NCBI GenBank assembly: GCA_020853405.1
Contig: JADYYZ010000207.1
Span: forward strand, 1 to 9,670
DNA length: 9,670 nt
Direction of reading: 5' to 3'
From: Acetobacteraceae bacterium
GTDB lineage: Bacteria; Pseudomonadota; Alphaproteobacteria; Acetobacterales; Acetobacteraceae
The notes beneath the pieces are model-generated. The model ran no database searches and was not told where the DNA came from. It saw nothing but the letters and a program-made list of their open reading frames with translations. Positions 1-6,866 of this stretch are shown in pieces (the stretch's first letter is position 1; every line of letters starts with the position of its first letter). Made by a program: the position numbers and the translations under genes.

Positions 1-1275
1 AGCCCCGCCGGGCCGGTCGAGCGCGCCGCCTTCGAGCGGATCAGCGCGATGATCGTCGCCGACCTTTCCGATGCGATGCGCGCGGGCCCGATCGACGGCG
101 TCTATCTCGACCTGCACGGGGCGATGCTGGCCGAGGATTTCCCCGACGGCGAGGCCGAGCTGCTGCGCCGGGTGCGCGCCGTGGTCGGCCCCGACATCCC
201 GATCACCGCCAGCCTCGATCCGCACGCCAACGTGACAGCCAGGATGGTGGAACTGGCCGACGCGCTGGCGCCGTTCCGCACCTATCCCCATGTCGATATG
301 AAGAATGCGGGCGCACGTGCTGCCCGCCTGCTGCTGGACAGGATCGCGCGCGGCAGGCCGTTCGCGCGTGCCTTCGTGGCGCTCGATTTCTGGATTCCGT
401 TGACCAGCCAGTGCACGATGATGCCGCCGATGGCGCCCGCGATGGCCGAGCGCGCCAAGCTCGCGGCCAGGCACGGCGTGGCGGAGCTCGCCTTCTGCTT
501 CGGCTTTCCCTATGCCGATTTCGATGGCTGCCAGCCCAGCATCGCTGCCTATGCCGATACCGAGGCGCAGGCCAACGAGGCCGCCGCGGCGATGAAGGCG
601 TGGCTCGATGCGCACGAAACCACTTTTCAGCTCGACGTGAAGGCGGCCGACCAGGCGGTGGCGGAGGCGATCCGCATCGCTGCCGCCGCGACCAGGCCGG
701 TGGTGCTCGCCGATACCCAGGACAATCCCGGCGGCGGCGGCCATGGCGATACCACCGGCCTGCTTGGCGAGCTGATCCGCCAGGGTGCGCAAGGCGCGGT
801 GCTGGCCATCATCAATGACGCCGAGAGTGCCGCCGCCTGCCACGCCGCCGGCGAAGGGGCGGAGGTGAACCTCTCGCTCGGCGGCAAGAGCGACGGCGCG
901 CCGATCGCGATCCGCGCCAAAGTGGAGCGGCTGAGCGACGGGAAATTCACCTGCACCGGCGCGATGGGGGCGGGAAACCCGGCCGATCTCGGTGCCACCG
1001 CGCTGGTGCGGGTCGCCGACGGCGTGCGCGTGGTCGTGACCAGCCGCAAGATGCAGGCGCTGGACCAGGCGCTGTTGCGCCATGTCGGCATCGAGCCGGG
1101 CGAGCAGAAGATTCTCGCGCTGAAGAGCTCGGTGCATTTCCGCGCCGATTTCCAGCCGATCGCGGAAGCGGTGATCGTCGCGGTCGCGCCAGGCCCGGTG
1201 ACCGCCGACCCGTCGGGGTTCCCGTTCAAGCATCTGCGCAAGGGCATCAGGCTGAAGCCGCGGGCAGCAGGCTGA
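1..1275 (+). CDS. M81 family (MlrC-like) metallopeptidase, 5'-truncated by the window edge
   Basis: The reading frame is open from base 1, and the residues before the first in-window ATG (base 49) continue family-like sequence (SPAGPVERAAFERI), so the true start lies upstream. About 424 codons are present; the family usually has about 490-510. Numbered from the ATG at 49, conserved blocks are DLHGAM (21-26), DPHAN (57-61), TYPHVDM (78-84), FGFPYADF (151-158), DNPGGGGHGDTT (225-236) and SVHFRADFQPIA (361-372). These define an N-terminal DUF1485-type metallopeptidase domain and a C-terminal MlrC_C domain starting near residue 215. The Asp/His residues in the first blocks are likely zinc ligands (family knowledge, not shown here). 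MlrC of sphingomonads cleaves linearised microcystin, but most homologues have no known substrate and often sit near peptide transporters, so a peptidase or amidohydrolase role is the safe call. The gene converges on kdgK. Its last codons lie in a 20-base tandem duplication. Confidence 0.9.
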   Translation, partial: SPAGPVERAAFERISAMIVADLSDAMRAGPIDGVYLDLHGAMLAEDFPDGEAELLRRVRAVVGPDIPITASLDPHANVTARMVELADALAPFRTYPHVDMKNAGARAARLLLDRIARGRPFARAFVALDFWIPLTSQCTMMPPMAPAMAERAKLAARHGVAELAFCFGFPYADFDGCQPSIAAYADTEAQANEAAAAMKAWLDAHETTFQLDVKAADQAVAEAIRIAAAATRPVVLADTQDNPGGGGHGDTTGLLGELIRQGAQGAVLAIINDAESAAACHAAGEGAEVNLSLGGKSDGAPIAIRAKVERLSDGKFTCTGAMGAGNPADLGATALVRVADGVRVVVTSRKMQALDQALLRHVGIEPGEQKILALKSSVHFRADFQPIAEAVIVAVAPGPVTADPSGFPFKHLRKGIRLKPRAAG

Positions 1276-1288
1276 AGCCACGGGCGGC
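1249..1288 (+). repeat. 20-base imperfect tandem duplication spanning the stop codon of the M81 gene
   Basis: Unit 1 (1249-1268, beginning AGGCTGAAGCC) is followed at once by unit 2 (1269-1288) with two mismatches. Twenty is not a multiple of three, so CTGAAG is read as Leu-Lys in unit 1 but supplies the TGA stop (1273-1275) in unit 2. With unit 2 alone, the frame would end RLKPRAA and stop at 1290-1292; with both units it ends RLKPRAAG. The C-terminus is therefore almost unchanged. Confidence 0.75.
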
Positions 1289-1293
1289 CTGAA

Positions 1294-1331
1294 GAAGGGC
1301 GCAGAGGGTCGCGTACCGTCCTCAGCCCTTC
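1294..1331. terminator. Stem-loop between convergent genes, possible bidirectional terminator
   Basis: GAAGGGC (1294-1300) pairs with GCCCTTC (1325-1331). An inner GAGG/CCTC stem (1304-1307 with 1320-1323) is separated from it by a small asymmetric internal loop. The structure overlaps the kdgK stop codon and lies just after the M81 stop. There is no T-tract on either side, so it is at best a weak intrinsic terminator. Confidence 0.35.
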
Positions 1332-2239
1332 AGGAACGCCCTGACCTCCGCCGCGCGCGGGATCGGGGCGACCGCGCCGAAGCCGGTGGTGGCCAGGGCC
1401 GCTGCCGCGTTCGCGTAGGCCGCGGCCTCGCGCGGCGGATCGCCGGCAACCAGGCGCGCGAGGAACGCGCCCGCGAATGTATCGCCGGCGCCGGTGGCGT
1501 CGACCGCCTCCACCACCCGCCCGTCGATCCGCTCGCGCGCCGTGGCGTCGGCCAGCAGCACGCCCTCCCTGCCGAGTTTCAGCGCGACCAGCTTGCAGCC
1601 GAGGCGCAGGTAGAAATCCGCGATCGCATCCGGCTGGTCGAGGCCGGTCAGCGCCACCGAATCGTCGTAGCTCGGCAGCGCAATGTCGGCCATCGCGATC
1701 GCAGCATGGATCACCGCCCTGGCCCGCGCCAGCTCCCACAGCCTGAGCCGCAGGTTGGTGTCGTAGCTCACCCGCACGCCGGCTTCACGTGCGACCCGGA
1801 TCGCATGGAACCCGGCATCGGCGGCGCTGCCGGAGATCGCCTGGGAGATGCCGGAGAGGTGAAGAATCTTCGCCGCGCGGATCGCCGCATCGGGCATGTC
1901 GGCAGGCGCGATGCGCGACGCCGCCGAGCCGACGCGGAAGTAGGTGAACGCATGGCCCTTTTCGGTGTGGGTCACGAAATAGATGCCGGTATGCGCCTGG
2001 GCATCAACCTTGACGGTGCTGGTGTCAACGTTTTCGGCCCGCCAGAGCGCCAGGAAATCCTCGCCGAAGGTGTCAGCGCCGATGCCGGTGACGTAGCCGA
2101 CCGAGGCGCCCTGGCGTGCCGCCGCGATCGCGGCATTGCTGGTATCGCCGCCGTGACCCTTCAGGTACAGCGGCGGAGTGGTGCCGGGCCGCTGGTTGAA
2201 CTCGAGCAGCGGCTCGCCGAAGGAGAGGATGTCGGGCAT
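1322..2239 (-). CDS. kdgK: 2-keto-3-deoxygluconate kinase, PfkB/ribokinase family
   Basis: Predicted to transfer phosphate from ATP to 2-keto-3-deoxygluconate (KDG), giving KDPG for the Eda aldolase encoded two genes upstream. The protein has 305 residues, normal for the family. Visible features are the PfkB N-terminal signature GGDTSNAAI (30-38), a sugar-contact stretch around YFR (100-102) and SAAS (105-108), YDTNLRLRLW (159-168, typical of KDG kinases), KLGREG (221-226), and the C-terminal PfkB signature DATGAGDTFAGAF (247-259) with the anion hole and catalytic base Asp253. It is the last gene of the operon, starting 11 bases after the rraA-like stop. Its SD is weak (AAGG, about 9 bases before ATG), so translation may depend on coupling. 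KDG kinase is preferred over fructokinase or ribokinase because of the YDTNLR-LW motif and the linked KDPG aldolase; enzyme specificity is inferred. Confidence 0.9.
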   Translation of the reverse strand: MPDILSFGEPLLEFNQRPGTTPPLYLKGHGGDTSNAAIAAARQGASVGYVTGIGADTFGEDFLALWRAENVDTSTVKVDAQAHTGIYFVTHTEKGHAFTYFRVGSAASRIAPADMPDAAIRAAKILHLSGISQAISGSAADAGFHAIRVAREAGVRVSYDTNLRLRLWELARARAVIHAAIAMADIALPSYDDSVALTGLDQPDAIADFYLRLGCKLVALKLGREGVLLADATARERIDGRVVEAVDATGAGDTFAGAFLARLVAGDPPREAAAYANAAAALATTGFGAVAPIPRAAEVRAFLKG

Positions 2240-2250
2240 CGCCGCTGCCT

Positions 2251-2904
2251 TCAGATCCGCCCGTACTTCGCCAGCCCCTCGCGCAGGCTTTTCGCCTGGA
2301 TGATCAGCTTCGCCTGCTCGGCCTCGCGCAGGTCGATCTCCTGCGCCATCTTCAGCACCTCCCAGGCCTGGCCTCGGGGCACCACGCAGACGCCGTCGAT
2401 GTCGCCGACGATGATGTCGCCGGGGCTGACGATGATGCCGCCGATCCGCACCGGCGTCTCGCGCTCGATGGTGCGGTAGCGGCCAAGAGTCGTGCCTGGA
2501 GATGCCGATCGCGCATAAACGGGGAACTGATAGTCGCGCCGGATTTCAGAAATGTCGCGCACCGCGCCGTCCAGCACCGCGCCGGCGTGGCCGCGGGCGA
2601 CGGCTCCTGCCGTCATCAGCCCGCCCCAGCAGGCCACGTTCGGCTCACCCTCGCCGATCGCGATGCAGATGACGCTGCCGGCAGGGCTTTCGTCGATCGC
2701 ATCGAGCGCGAACTGCGGCGGCAGGAACTCCCCGGTCGGCATCTCCAGCACGGTCACTGCGGGGCCGCAGATCCGCTTCTCGTTGATGCGGGGCTTGATC
2801 TGGTGGTCCATGTAGCAGCGGCGGCCGGCGATCTTGTCCAGCGCGTCGGCGATGCTGGCGGTGGCGGCCTTGGAAAAGCCTTCGAGGAGGGCTGGATCGG
2901 TCAT
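2251..2904 (-). CDS. RraA family protein (HMG/CHA aldolase-like; formerly 'dimethylmenaquinone methyltransferase')
   Basis: The frame is open further upstream to 3045, but that extension lies inside eda in another frame and reads as arginine-rich noise. ATG at 2902-2904 is chosen because it follows the eda stop by 20 bases, has a GGAAAG SD-like stretch 4 bases away, and starts a family-like N-terminus. The product has 217 residues. The family signature is clear: WGGLMTAGAVARGHAG (93-108) runs into DGAVRD (112-117), where Arg116 and Asp117 are the expected substrate- and Mg-contacting pair. GDIIVGDIDGVCVVP (162-176) forms the conserved core strand. Characterised relatives are class II pyruvate aldolases (4-hydroxy-4-methyl-2-oxoglutarate aldolase) with oxaloacetate decarboxylase activity; E. 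coli RraA, a shorter relative, instead inhibits RNase E. At this length and inside a sugar-acid operon an aldolase or decarboxylase is more likely. The substrate is unknown. Confidence 0.87.
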   Translation of the reverse strand: MTDPALLEGFSKAATASIADALDKIAGRRCYMDHQIKPRINEKRICGPAVTVLEMPTGEFLPPQFALDAIDESPAGSVICIAIGEGEPNVACWGGLMTAGAVARGHAGAVLDGAVRDISEIRRDYQFPVYARSASPGTTLGRYRTIERETPVRIGGIIVSPGDIIVGDIDGVCVVPRGQAWEVLKMAQEIDLREAEQAKLIIQAKSLREGLAKYGRI

Positions 2905-2924
2905 CGTACTTTCCGGTCTTGAGG

Positions 2925-3545
2925 TCAGGCGGTGAGCGCGGCGCGGGCGGCCGCCTGGACGGCAGCCTTGTCGCCGGCGGAAATCAGTTTCTCGTCCACC
3001 AGCTTGCCGCCGATGCCGACGAACGCCGCCCCGGCATCGAGCCACTGGCGCAGGTTCGATGGATCGACGCCGCCGGTGGGACAGAAGGCAACATCGGGGA
3101 ACACGCTTTTCAGGGCACGGATGTGGCCAGGCCCGCCCGCCGAACTGGCGGGGAAGATCTTGACGACATCCGCGCCCGCGACCAGCGCCGTGCGTACCTC
3201 GGTCGGTGTGAGCGCGCCCAGCATCACCGCCGCGCCCGCCTCGCTCGCGGGTGCGACGATCTCCTCGCCGACCCAGGGGGCGACCAGGAATTTCGCACCC
3301 GCGCGCAGCACGGCATCGGCCTCGGCGCGGCTCGCGACCGTGCCCGCGCCGACCAGCAGCGCCGGCTCGCCTGCCAGCTCCCTGATCAGCGCCGGCGCGT
3401 CGGGAACGGTCATGGTGATCTCGAACACGCTGATGCCCGCCTCACGCAGCCAGGCGACGGCGGTGGCGGCATGGCGGGTGGAACCGGTGCGAATCACCGG
3501 CACCACTCGCGCCGCCGCAAGCCGGCCGATCAGCGGATGGCTCAT
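2925..3545 (-). CDS. eda: KDPG aldolase (bifunctional 4-hydroxy-2-oxoglutarate aldolase / 2-dehydro-3-deoxy-phosphogluconate aldolase)
   Basis: Class I (Schiff-base) aldolase that cleaves 2-keto-3-deoxy-6-phosphogluconate to pyruvate and glyceraldehyde 3-phosphate. The product has 206 residues, about the normal length. Visible features are PVIRT (16-20), FEITMTVPDA (41-50) with the catalytic Glu42, VGAGTV (65-70), DVVKIFPAS (126-134) with the Schiff-base Lys129, and FCPTGGV (154-160) for phosphate binding. The MTVPDA variant resembles the Thermotoga type rather than E. coli Eda, which has LRT there; it is not a defect. The frame stays open far upstream, but ATG at 3543-3545 overlaps the dctP stop as ATGA and begins a normal family N-terminus (MSHPLIGRLAAARVVPV). 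A 2-dehydro-3-deoxy-6-phosphogalactonate substrate cannot be excluded, though the linked kdgK favours KDPG. Confidence 0.93.
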   Translation of the reverse strand: MSHPLIGRLAAARVVPVIRTGSTRHAATAVAWLREAGISVFEITMTVPDAPALIRELAGEPALLVGAGTVASRAEADAVLRAGAKFLVAPWVGEEIVAPASEAGAAVMLGALTPTEVRTALVAGADVVKIFPASSAGGPGHIRALKSVFPDVAFCPTGGVDPSNLRQWLDAGAAFVGIGGKLVDEKLISAGDKAAVQAAARAALTA

Positions 3546-4576
3546 GCCGAACGCTGTGCCGTCGCGGTCGCAGCCAGCAGTTTCTCGCTCCAGTCCTTGC
3601 CGATCTCGCCATCGAGCCAGGCGCGCACGGCCGGCTGCGAGGGCTTGCGGAAGGCGTCGATCTGGGCGCCGGTCAGCCGCTGCACCGTCATGCCCTTCTC
3701 CTTGAGGATGGTCTCGGCGTTGGCATCCTGCGCGGTGGTCATGCCGCGGTGGATCACCTTGGCGATCTCGACACCCTGGCCGATCGCGGCCCGCTCCTCG
3801 TTGGAGAGCCTTCCCCAGACGCGGTCGGCGAACAGGTAGGCGTGCAGCGAGTACACGTGCCCGTCCAGGGTGATGTATTTCTGGTGCTGGTAGAGCGAGG
3901 CGGCGAGGATGTTCGTCACCCCATTCTCCTGCCCGTCGACGGTGCCCTGCGCCAGCGCGGCCGGCAGTTCGCCCCAGTCGATGGCGCTGGCCGAGGCGCC
4001 GAGCGATTCCACCAGTTTCACGAATACCGGGCTCGGCTGCACGCGGATCTTCATGCCCTTCATGTCGTCCGGCGTCACGATCGGGCGCTTGCTGTTGGTG
4101 AAATGGCGCACGCCGTTGTCGGCATAGGCGAGCAGGCGGATGCTGGCGCGCCGGCGCATGTCGTCGGCCATCTCGGCGCCGAACGCGCCATCCAGCACCT
4201 TCCAGGCGACGGGCTGGGTTTCCCACACGAACGGCAGGCCGAACACCATGAAGGGCGGGTAGACGCCGGCGATGCCGCCATCGTGCACCACCGCCATGTC
4301 GAGGCTGCCGAGTTTCAGCTGCTCCATCACCTGCTGGGCGGGCGCGATCTGGCCGGCCGGGAAGATGTTCACCACCAGCTTGCCGCCGGTGAGGGTCTCC
4401 ACCGTGCTCTTGAAGGCGAGTGCGGCGGCGTGCTTGGGCTGATCCAGCCGGCCTGGCTGGAAGTGGGTGTAGCGGATCGTGCGCGGCGTCTGGGCGCGGA
4501 TCACCGAGGGCGCGGCGAGCGTCGCCGCGGCGGTGACGGCGGCCGATGCCAGCATCAGGGAACGGCGGTCGAGCAT
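3542..4576 (-). CDS. dctP: TRAP transporter substrate-binding protein DctP, with a Tat-like signal peptide
   Basis: Periplasmic receptor that delivers an organic or sugar acid to DctQM. The chosen start (Met at 4574-4576) gives 344 residues, a good SD (GGAGG, 8-base spacer) and a clean signal: a twin-arginine DRRSLML (3-9), a hydrophobic stretch to about 25, and a likely cut after IRAQ (26-29). Family marks are FPAGQI (72-77), FTNSKRPI (159-166), DDMKGMKIRVQPS (170-182) with Arg178 as the conserved carboxylate-binding arginine, and LPAALAQGTVDGQENGVTNI (204-223). An alternative in-frame ATG at 4604-4606 would overlap the dctM stop as ATGA and add MNDPIREETS, but it lacks an SD. The stop overlaps eda by 4 bases. 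Association with KDG kinase and KDPG aldolase suggests a hexonate, hexuronate or KDG ligand; this is inference. Confidence 0.93.
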   Translation of the reverse strand: MLDRRSLMLASAAVTAAATLAAPSVIRAQTPRTIRYTHFQPGRLDQPKHAAALAFKSTVETLTGGKLVVNIFPAGQIAPAQQVMEQLKLGSLDMAVVHDGGIAGVYPPFMVFGLPFVWETQPVAWKVLDGAFGAEMADDMRRRASIRLLAYADNGVRHFTNSKRPIVTPDDMKGMKIRVQPSPVFVKLVESLGASASAIDWGELPAALAQGTVDGQENGVTNILAASLYQHQKYITLDGHVYSLHAYLFADRVWGRLSNEERAAIGQGVEIAKVIHRGMTTAQDANAETILKEKGMTVQRLTGAQIDAFRKPSQPAVRAWLDGEIGKDWSEKLLAATATAQRSA

Positions 4577-4582
4577 CGAGGT

Positions 4583-4590
4583 CTCCTCCC
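4583..4590 (-). promoter_or_regulatory. Ribosome binding site deciding the dctP start
   Basis: On the - strand this reads GGGAGGAG, and its GGAGG core is 8 bases before the ATG at 4574-4576. It lies inside the 10-codon extension that the alternative upstream ATG (4604-4606) would create. That upstream ATG has no comparable SD, so the downstream start is preferred. Confidence 0.75.
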
Positions 4591-4602
4591 GGATGGGGTC
4601 GT

Positions 4603-5892
4603 TCATCTTGCATAGCCCATTGCGTGCGGCAGCCAAAGGGTCAGCGTCGGTACGAAGGACAGCAGGGCCAGCACCGCGATCTGGGCGCCAAGGAACGGCC
4701 AGAGTTCGCGGGTCATCGCCTCGACCTTCACGCCCGAGACCACGGCGGTGACGAACAAGAGCCCGCCCACCGGCGGCGTGATCATGCCGATGGTCAGGTT
4801 CACGATCACCACGATCGCGAAGTGCAGCGGGTCAAGGCCCGCGGAATCGGCAAGCGGCGCCAGGATCGGCACCAGGATCATCACCCCTGGCAGCGGTTCG
4901 ATGAAGATGCCGAAGATCAGCAGCAGGATGTTGACCAGCAGCAGGAACGCGAACGGCAGCAACCCGAGGCTTCCGACCCAGTCGGCGACCTGCTGCGGCA
5001 CCTGCAGCACCGTCAGCACATAGCCGAACACCTGGCTCATCGCGATGATCAGCATGACGCTGGCGGTCATCACGGCGGTGCGCACCAGGATCTTCGGGAT
5101 CACCCTGACCGGCAGGCCGCGATAGACGAACAACCCCACCGCAAGCGCGTAGAAGACCGCGACCGCCGAGGCTTCGGTGGGCGTGAAGACGCCGCCATGG
5201 ATGCCGCCGATGATGATCACCGGCAGCAGCAGCGCCGGCACCGCGTGCAGGAACAGCCGCAGCATGTCGGCAAGCGGCGGTCGTGCCTCGCCGCCGCGGT
5301 AGCCGCGCCTGATGCTGATCCAGTGGTTGACCCCGAGCATGGCGGCGCTGATCAGGAAGCCCGGGATGATGCCGGCCAGGAACAGGCCGGAAACCGAGAC
5401 CGAATTGTCGGTCAGAGCATAGATCACCATGATGATGCTGGGCGGGATGATCGGTCCGACGATCGCGGCACTCGCGGTCAGTGCCGCGGCGTAGGCGCGC
5501 GGATAGCCGGCATCGCGCATCATCTTCATGATCACCGCCCCCGGGCCGGCAGCGTCGGCCAGCGCGCTGCCGGAAATTCCCGAGAACAGCGTCAGGGCGA
5601 CGATGTTGGTGTGCCCGAGCCCGCCCCGGGCGCGGCCCACCATGGCGGCGGCGAAGCGCAGCAGCACCTCGGTGATGCGCCCGCCCGTCATCAGCTCGGC
5701 CGCCAGGATGAAGCAGGGGATGGCGCCGAGGGGGAAACTGTCGAGGCCGGAAAAGACCTGCTGCGGCACGACCAGCGGATCGGCGAGATCGGCGGCCACG
5801 ATCACCACCAGCCCGGCGATCCCCATGGCGAAGCCGATCGGCACCGAGAGCGCCATGGTGCCGAGGAAGGCAAGGAAAAGAAGCGCGGTCAT
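4603..5892 (-). CDS. dctM: TRAP transporter large permease subunit DctM
   Basis: Large membrane subunit of a sodium-coupled TRAP transporter. The product has 429 residues, standard for DctM, and is hydrophobic throughout, with about 11-13 membrane segments expected. Family motifs are MALSVPIGFAMG (13-24), FSGISGSALADAAGPG (103-118), GPIIPPSI (146-153), GGVFTPTEASAVAV (233-246), IFIEPLPGVMI (329-339) and IGMITPPVGG (368-377). The two half-repeats end in the re-entrant GPIIPPS and ITPPVGG loops that line the substrate and Na+ sites in solved TRAP permeases (family knowledge). The start is 15 bases after the dctQ stop, without an obvious SD, so coupling is likely. The TGA stop (4603-4605) overlaps a possible but unpreferred dctP start. 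Confidence 0.96.
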   Translation of the reverse strand: MTALLFLAFLGTMALSVPIGFAMGIAGLVVIVAADLADPLVVPQQVFSGLDSFPLGAIPCFILAAELMTGGRITEVLLRFAAAMVGRARGGLGHTNIVALTLFSGISGSALADAAGPGAVIMKMMRDAGYPRAYAAALTASAAIVGPIIPPSIIMVIYALTDNSVSVSGLFLAGIIPGFLISAAMLGVNHWISIRRGYRGGEARPPLADMLRLFLHAVPALLLPVIIIGGIHGGVFTPTEASAVAVFYALAVGLFVYRGLPVRVIPKILVRTAVMTASVMLIIAMSQVFGYVLTVLQVPQQVADWVGSLGLLPFAFLLLVNILLLIFGIFIEPLPGVMILVPILAPLADSAGLDPLHFAIVVIVNLTIGMITPPVGGLLFVTAVVSGVKVEAMTRELWPFLGAQIAVLALLSFVPTLTLWLPHAMGYAR

Positions 5893-5907
5893 CGCGGCGG
5901 CGCCACG

Positions 5908-6429
5908 CTACAGCGCACTGCCCAGTTCCGCGGCGTGCACCTTTTCCTCGTCCGTCTGCGGCCGCACCAGGCGCGGCAGCACGATCAGCAGATGCAGCAG
6001 GCAAAGGCCCGCGCCGATCGGGATCGCGAGGTAGATGAAGCCCATCGAAAGCCGCAATACGGGCGTGCGCTGCAGCCGCGCGAATTCGGCGTATTCCAGC
6101 CCCAGCCAGACCAGCACGCCGAGGAACGCGCCAACCATCGCCACGACCAGGGCACGCAACGCGATCGCCGCCCGCGGCGGCAGATTGTCGGGCAGCGTCT
6201 CGACCGCGATGTGCGCGCCCTCGCGCAGCGCGAGGCCCGCGGCCAGGAGCGCGCTCCAGATCATCAGGTAGCGCGCGACCTCCTCGGCCCAGGAGGCGGA
6301 GACGCCGAACACGTAGCGGCCGATGACATTGGCGAACACCAGCGTCGCCATCGCACCCAGCAGGGTTGCGCAGACGAAGCGGTTGAGGCTGAGCAGCAGC
6401 CGGTCGGCCCGGTCGGCGAGATGGCGCAT
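5908..6429 (-). CDS. dctQ: TRAP transporter small permease subunit DctQ
   Basis: Small membrane subunit that partners DctM in the inner membrane. The product has 173 residues with four predicted helices at about 17-41, 51-69, 88-111 and 129-152. Family marks are NVIGRYVFG (34-42), SWAEEVARYLMIW (46-58), the charged REGAHIAVETLPD loop (69-81) and RLSMGFIYLAIPIGAG (126-141). It is the first gene of the sugar-acid operon, and the operon promoter should lie between 6430 and about 6560, though no convincing -35/-10 pair is visible there. The SD before ATG is weak. A DctQ-M-P gene order with separate Q and M is typical of non-fused TRAP systems. Confidence 0.94.
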   Translation of the reverse strand: MRHLADRADRLLLSLNRFVCATLLGAMATLVFANVIGRYVFGVSASWAEEVARYLMIWSALLAAGLALREGAHIAVETLPDNLPPRAAIALRALVVAMVGAFLGVLVWLGLEYAEFARLQRTPVLRLSMGFIYLAIPIGAGLCLLHLLIVLPRLVRPQTDEEKVHAAELGSAL

Positions 6430-6501
6430 TCCAGGTGGGTCCCAAGCTGCGGCGCGGCACGCATCAGGCCAGAGTGCGCGGTCCGGCGCAATCAGGGGTG
6501 G

Positions 6502-6573
6502 TCAGGTCCCATGCGCCCCGGCTGCGATCACGCCGTCGGCCCAGGCTTGCAGGTTCCGGGCATCGACGTTCAT
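6502..6573 (-). CDS. Putative 23-residue micro-ORF overlapping the end of the small coiled-coil ORF
   Basis: The ATG (6571-6573) overlaps the TGA stop of the 87-residue ORF as ATGA, and the frame ends at TGA 6502-6504. The peptide is MNVDARNLQAWADGVIAAG followed by AHGT. Third codon positions are mostly G or C, as in coding DNA here. It could be a translationally coupled micropeptide, the remnant of a longer C-terminus lost by a frameshift, or chance. It resembles nothing I recognise. Between it and dctQ (6430-6501) no gene is visible. Confidence 0.25.
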   Translation of the reverse strand: MNVDARNLQAWADGVIAAGAHGT

Positions 6574-6833
6574 CCGGGCGGCGCCGCCGACCGGCCGGGC
6601 CGGTCGGCGTGGCGCGCCAGGCGTGTGTGCAGCTCGGCGAGCGTCGCCTTCAGCTGCGCCGAGGCATCCTGCAAGGCACAAACCGCGCGCTGCTGTTCCG
6701 CCAGGGCGTCGCGGAGCGAGTCGAGCGCACGCTGAAGCCGCGTCTGGGCCGAGGGCGGGCGGGCACGCTCGATCGGGAAGGCCAGGATCGTGGCGATCCT
6801 TTCCGGCGGCAAGTGCGCTCCACTGTCCTGCAT
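6570..6833 (-). CDS. Small hypothetical protein, 87 residues, probable coiled coil
   Basis: Not recognised as a known family. Residues 1-30 contain PPERIATIL and a proline/arginine segment. Residues 31-73 are a continuous helix-forming stretch rich in Ala, Leu, Gln and Arg (for example LQRALDSLRDALAEQQRAV) with heptad-like Leu/Ala spacing, suggesting a coiled coil or helical hairpin. The tail (74-87) is Pro/Arg/Gly-rich. There is no signal peptide or membrane segment. Codons are strongly GC-ending, which supports coding on this strand and frame over the longer overlapping frame at 6502-7185. SD support is poor (AGG two bases from ATG). A perfect CtrA-type site lies 34-48 bases upstream. The 3' end contains a strong palindrome and the stop overlaps a micro-ORF. 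It is separated from the upstream TPR regulator by 147 bases and may have its own promoter. Confidence 0.6.
   Translation of the reverse strand: MQDSGAHLPPERIATILAFPIERARPPSAQTRLQRALDSLRDALAEQQRAVCALQDASAQLKATLAELHTRLARHADRPGRSAAPPG
6581..6615. repeat. Strong GC palindrome near the 3' end of the small coiled-coil ORF
   Basis: GCCGACCGGCC (6586-6596) and its exact reverse complement (6598-6608) flank a single central G. Allowing a 3-base loop leaves a perfect 10-pair stem. A further 5 pairs (GCGCC 6581-6585 with GGCGC 6611-6615) can form outside a 2-base bulge. It could act as an RNA hairpin (terminator-like but with no T-tract), as a protein-binding palindrome, or reflect GC bias. It lies 8 bases before the ATGA stop/start overlap on the transcribed strand. 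Confidence 0.7.
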
Positions 6834-6866
6834 GGCCTGACGGGTCCCCCGACCCCGATCTCGCGG

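Noticed and set aside
3546..4613. Long in-frame N-terminal extension upstream of eda
   Set aside because: It lies in the wrong frame across dctP. Eda homology starts exactly at the ATG that overlaps the dctP stop.
6436..6444. Short palindrome TGGGTCCCA before dctQ, and a second GGTCCCA near 6506
   Set aside because: Too short and too GC-rich to support an operator call in this background.
4832..6460. 542-codon open frame on the - strand
   Set aside because: Alternative frame of dctM and dctQ. Arginine- and glycine-rich noise, while the true frames carry clear TRAP motifs.
4546..6735. 729-codon open frame on the + strand
   Set aside because: Antisense to dctP/dctM/dctQ. Its translation is a low-complexity mix of His, Gln, Arg and Asp without family motifs, as expected opposite GC-rich genes.
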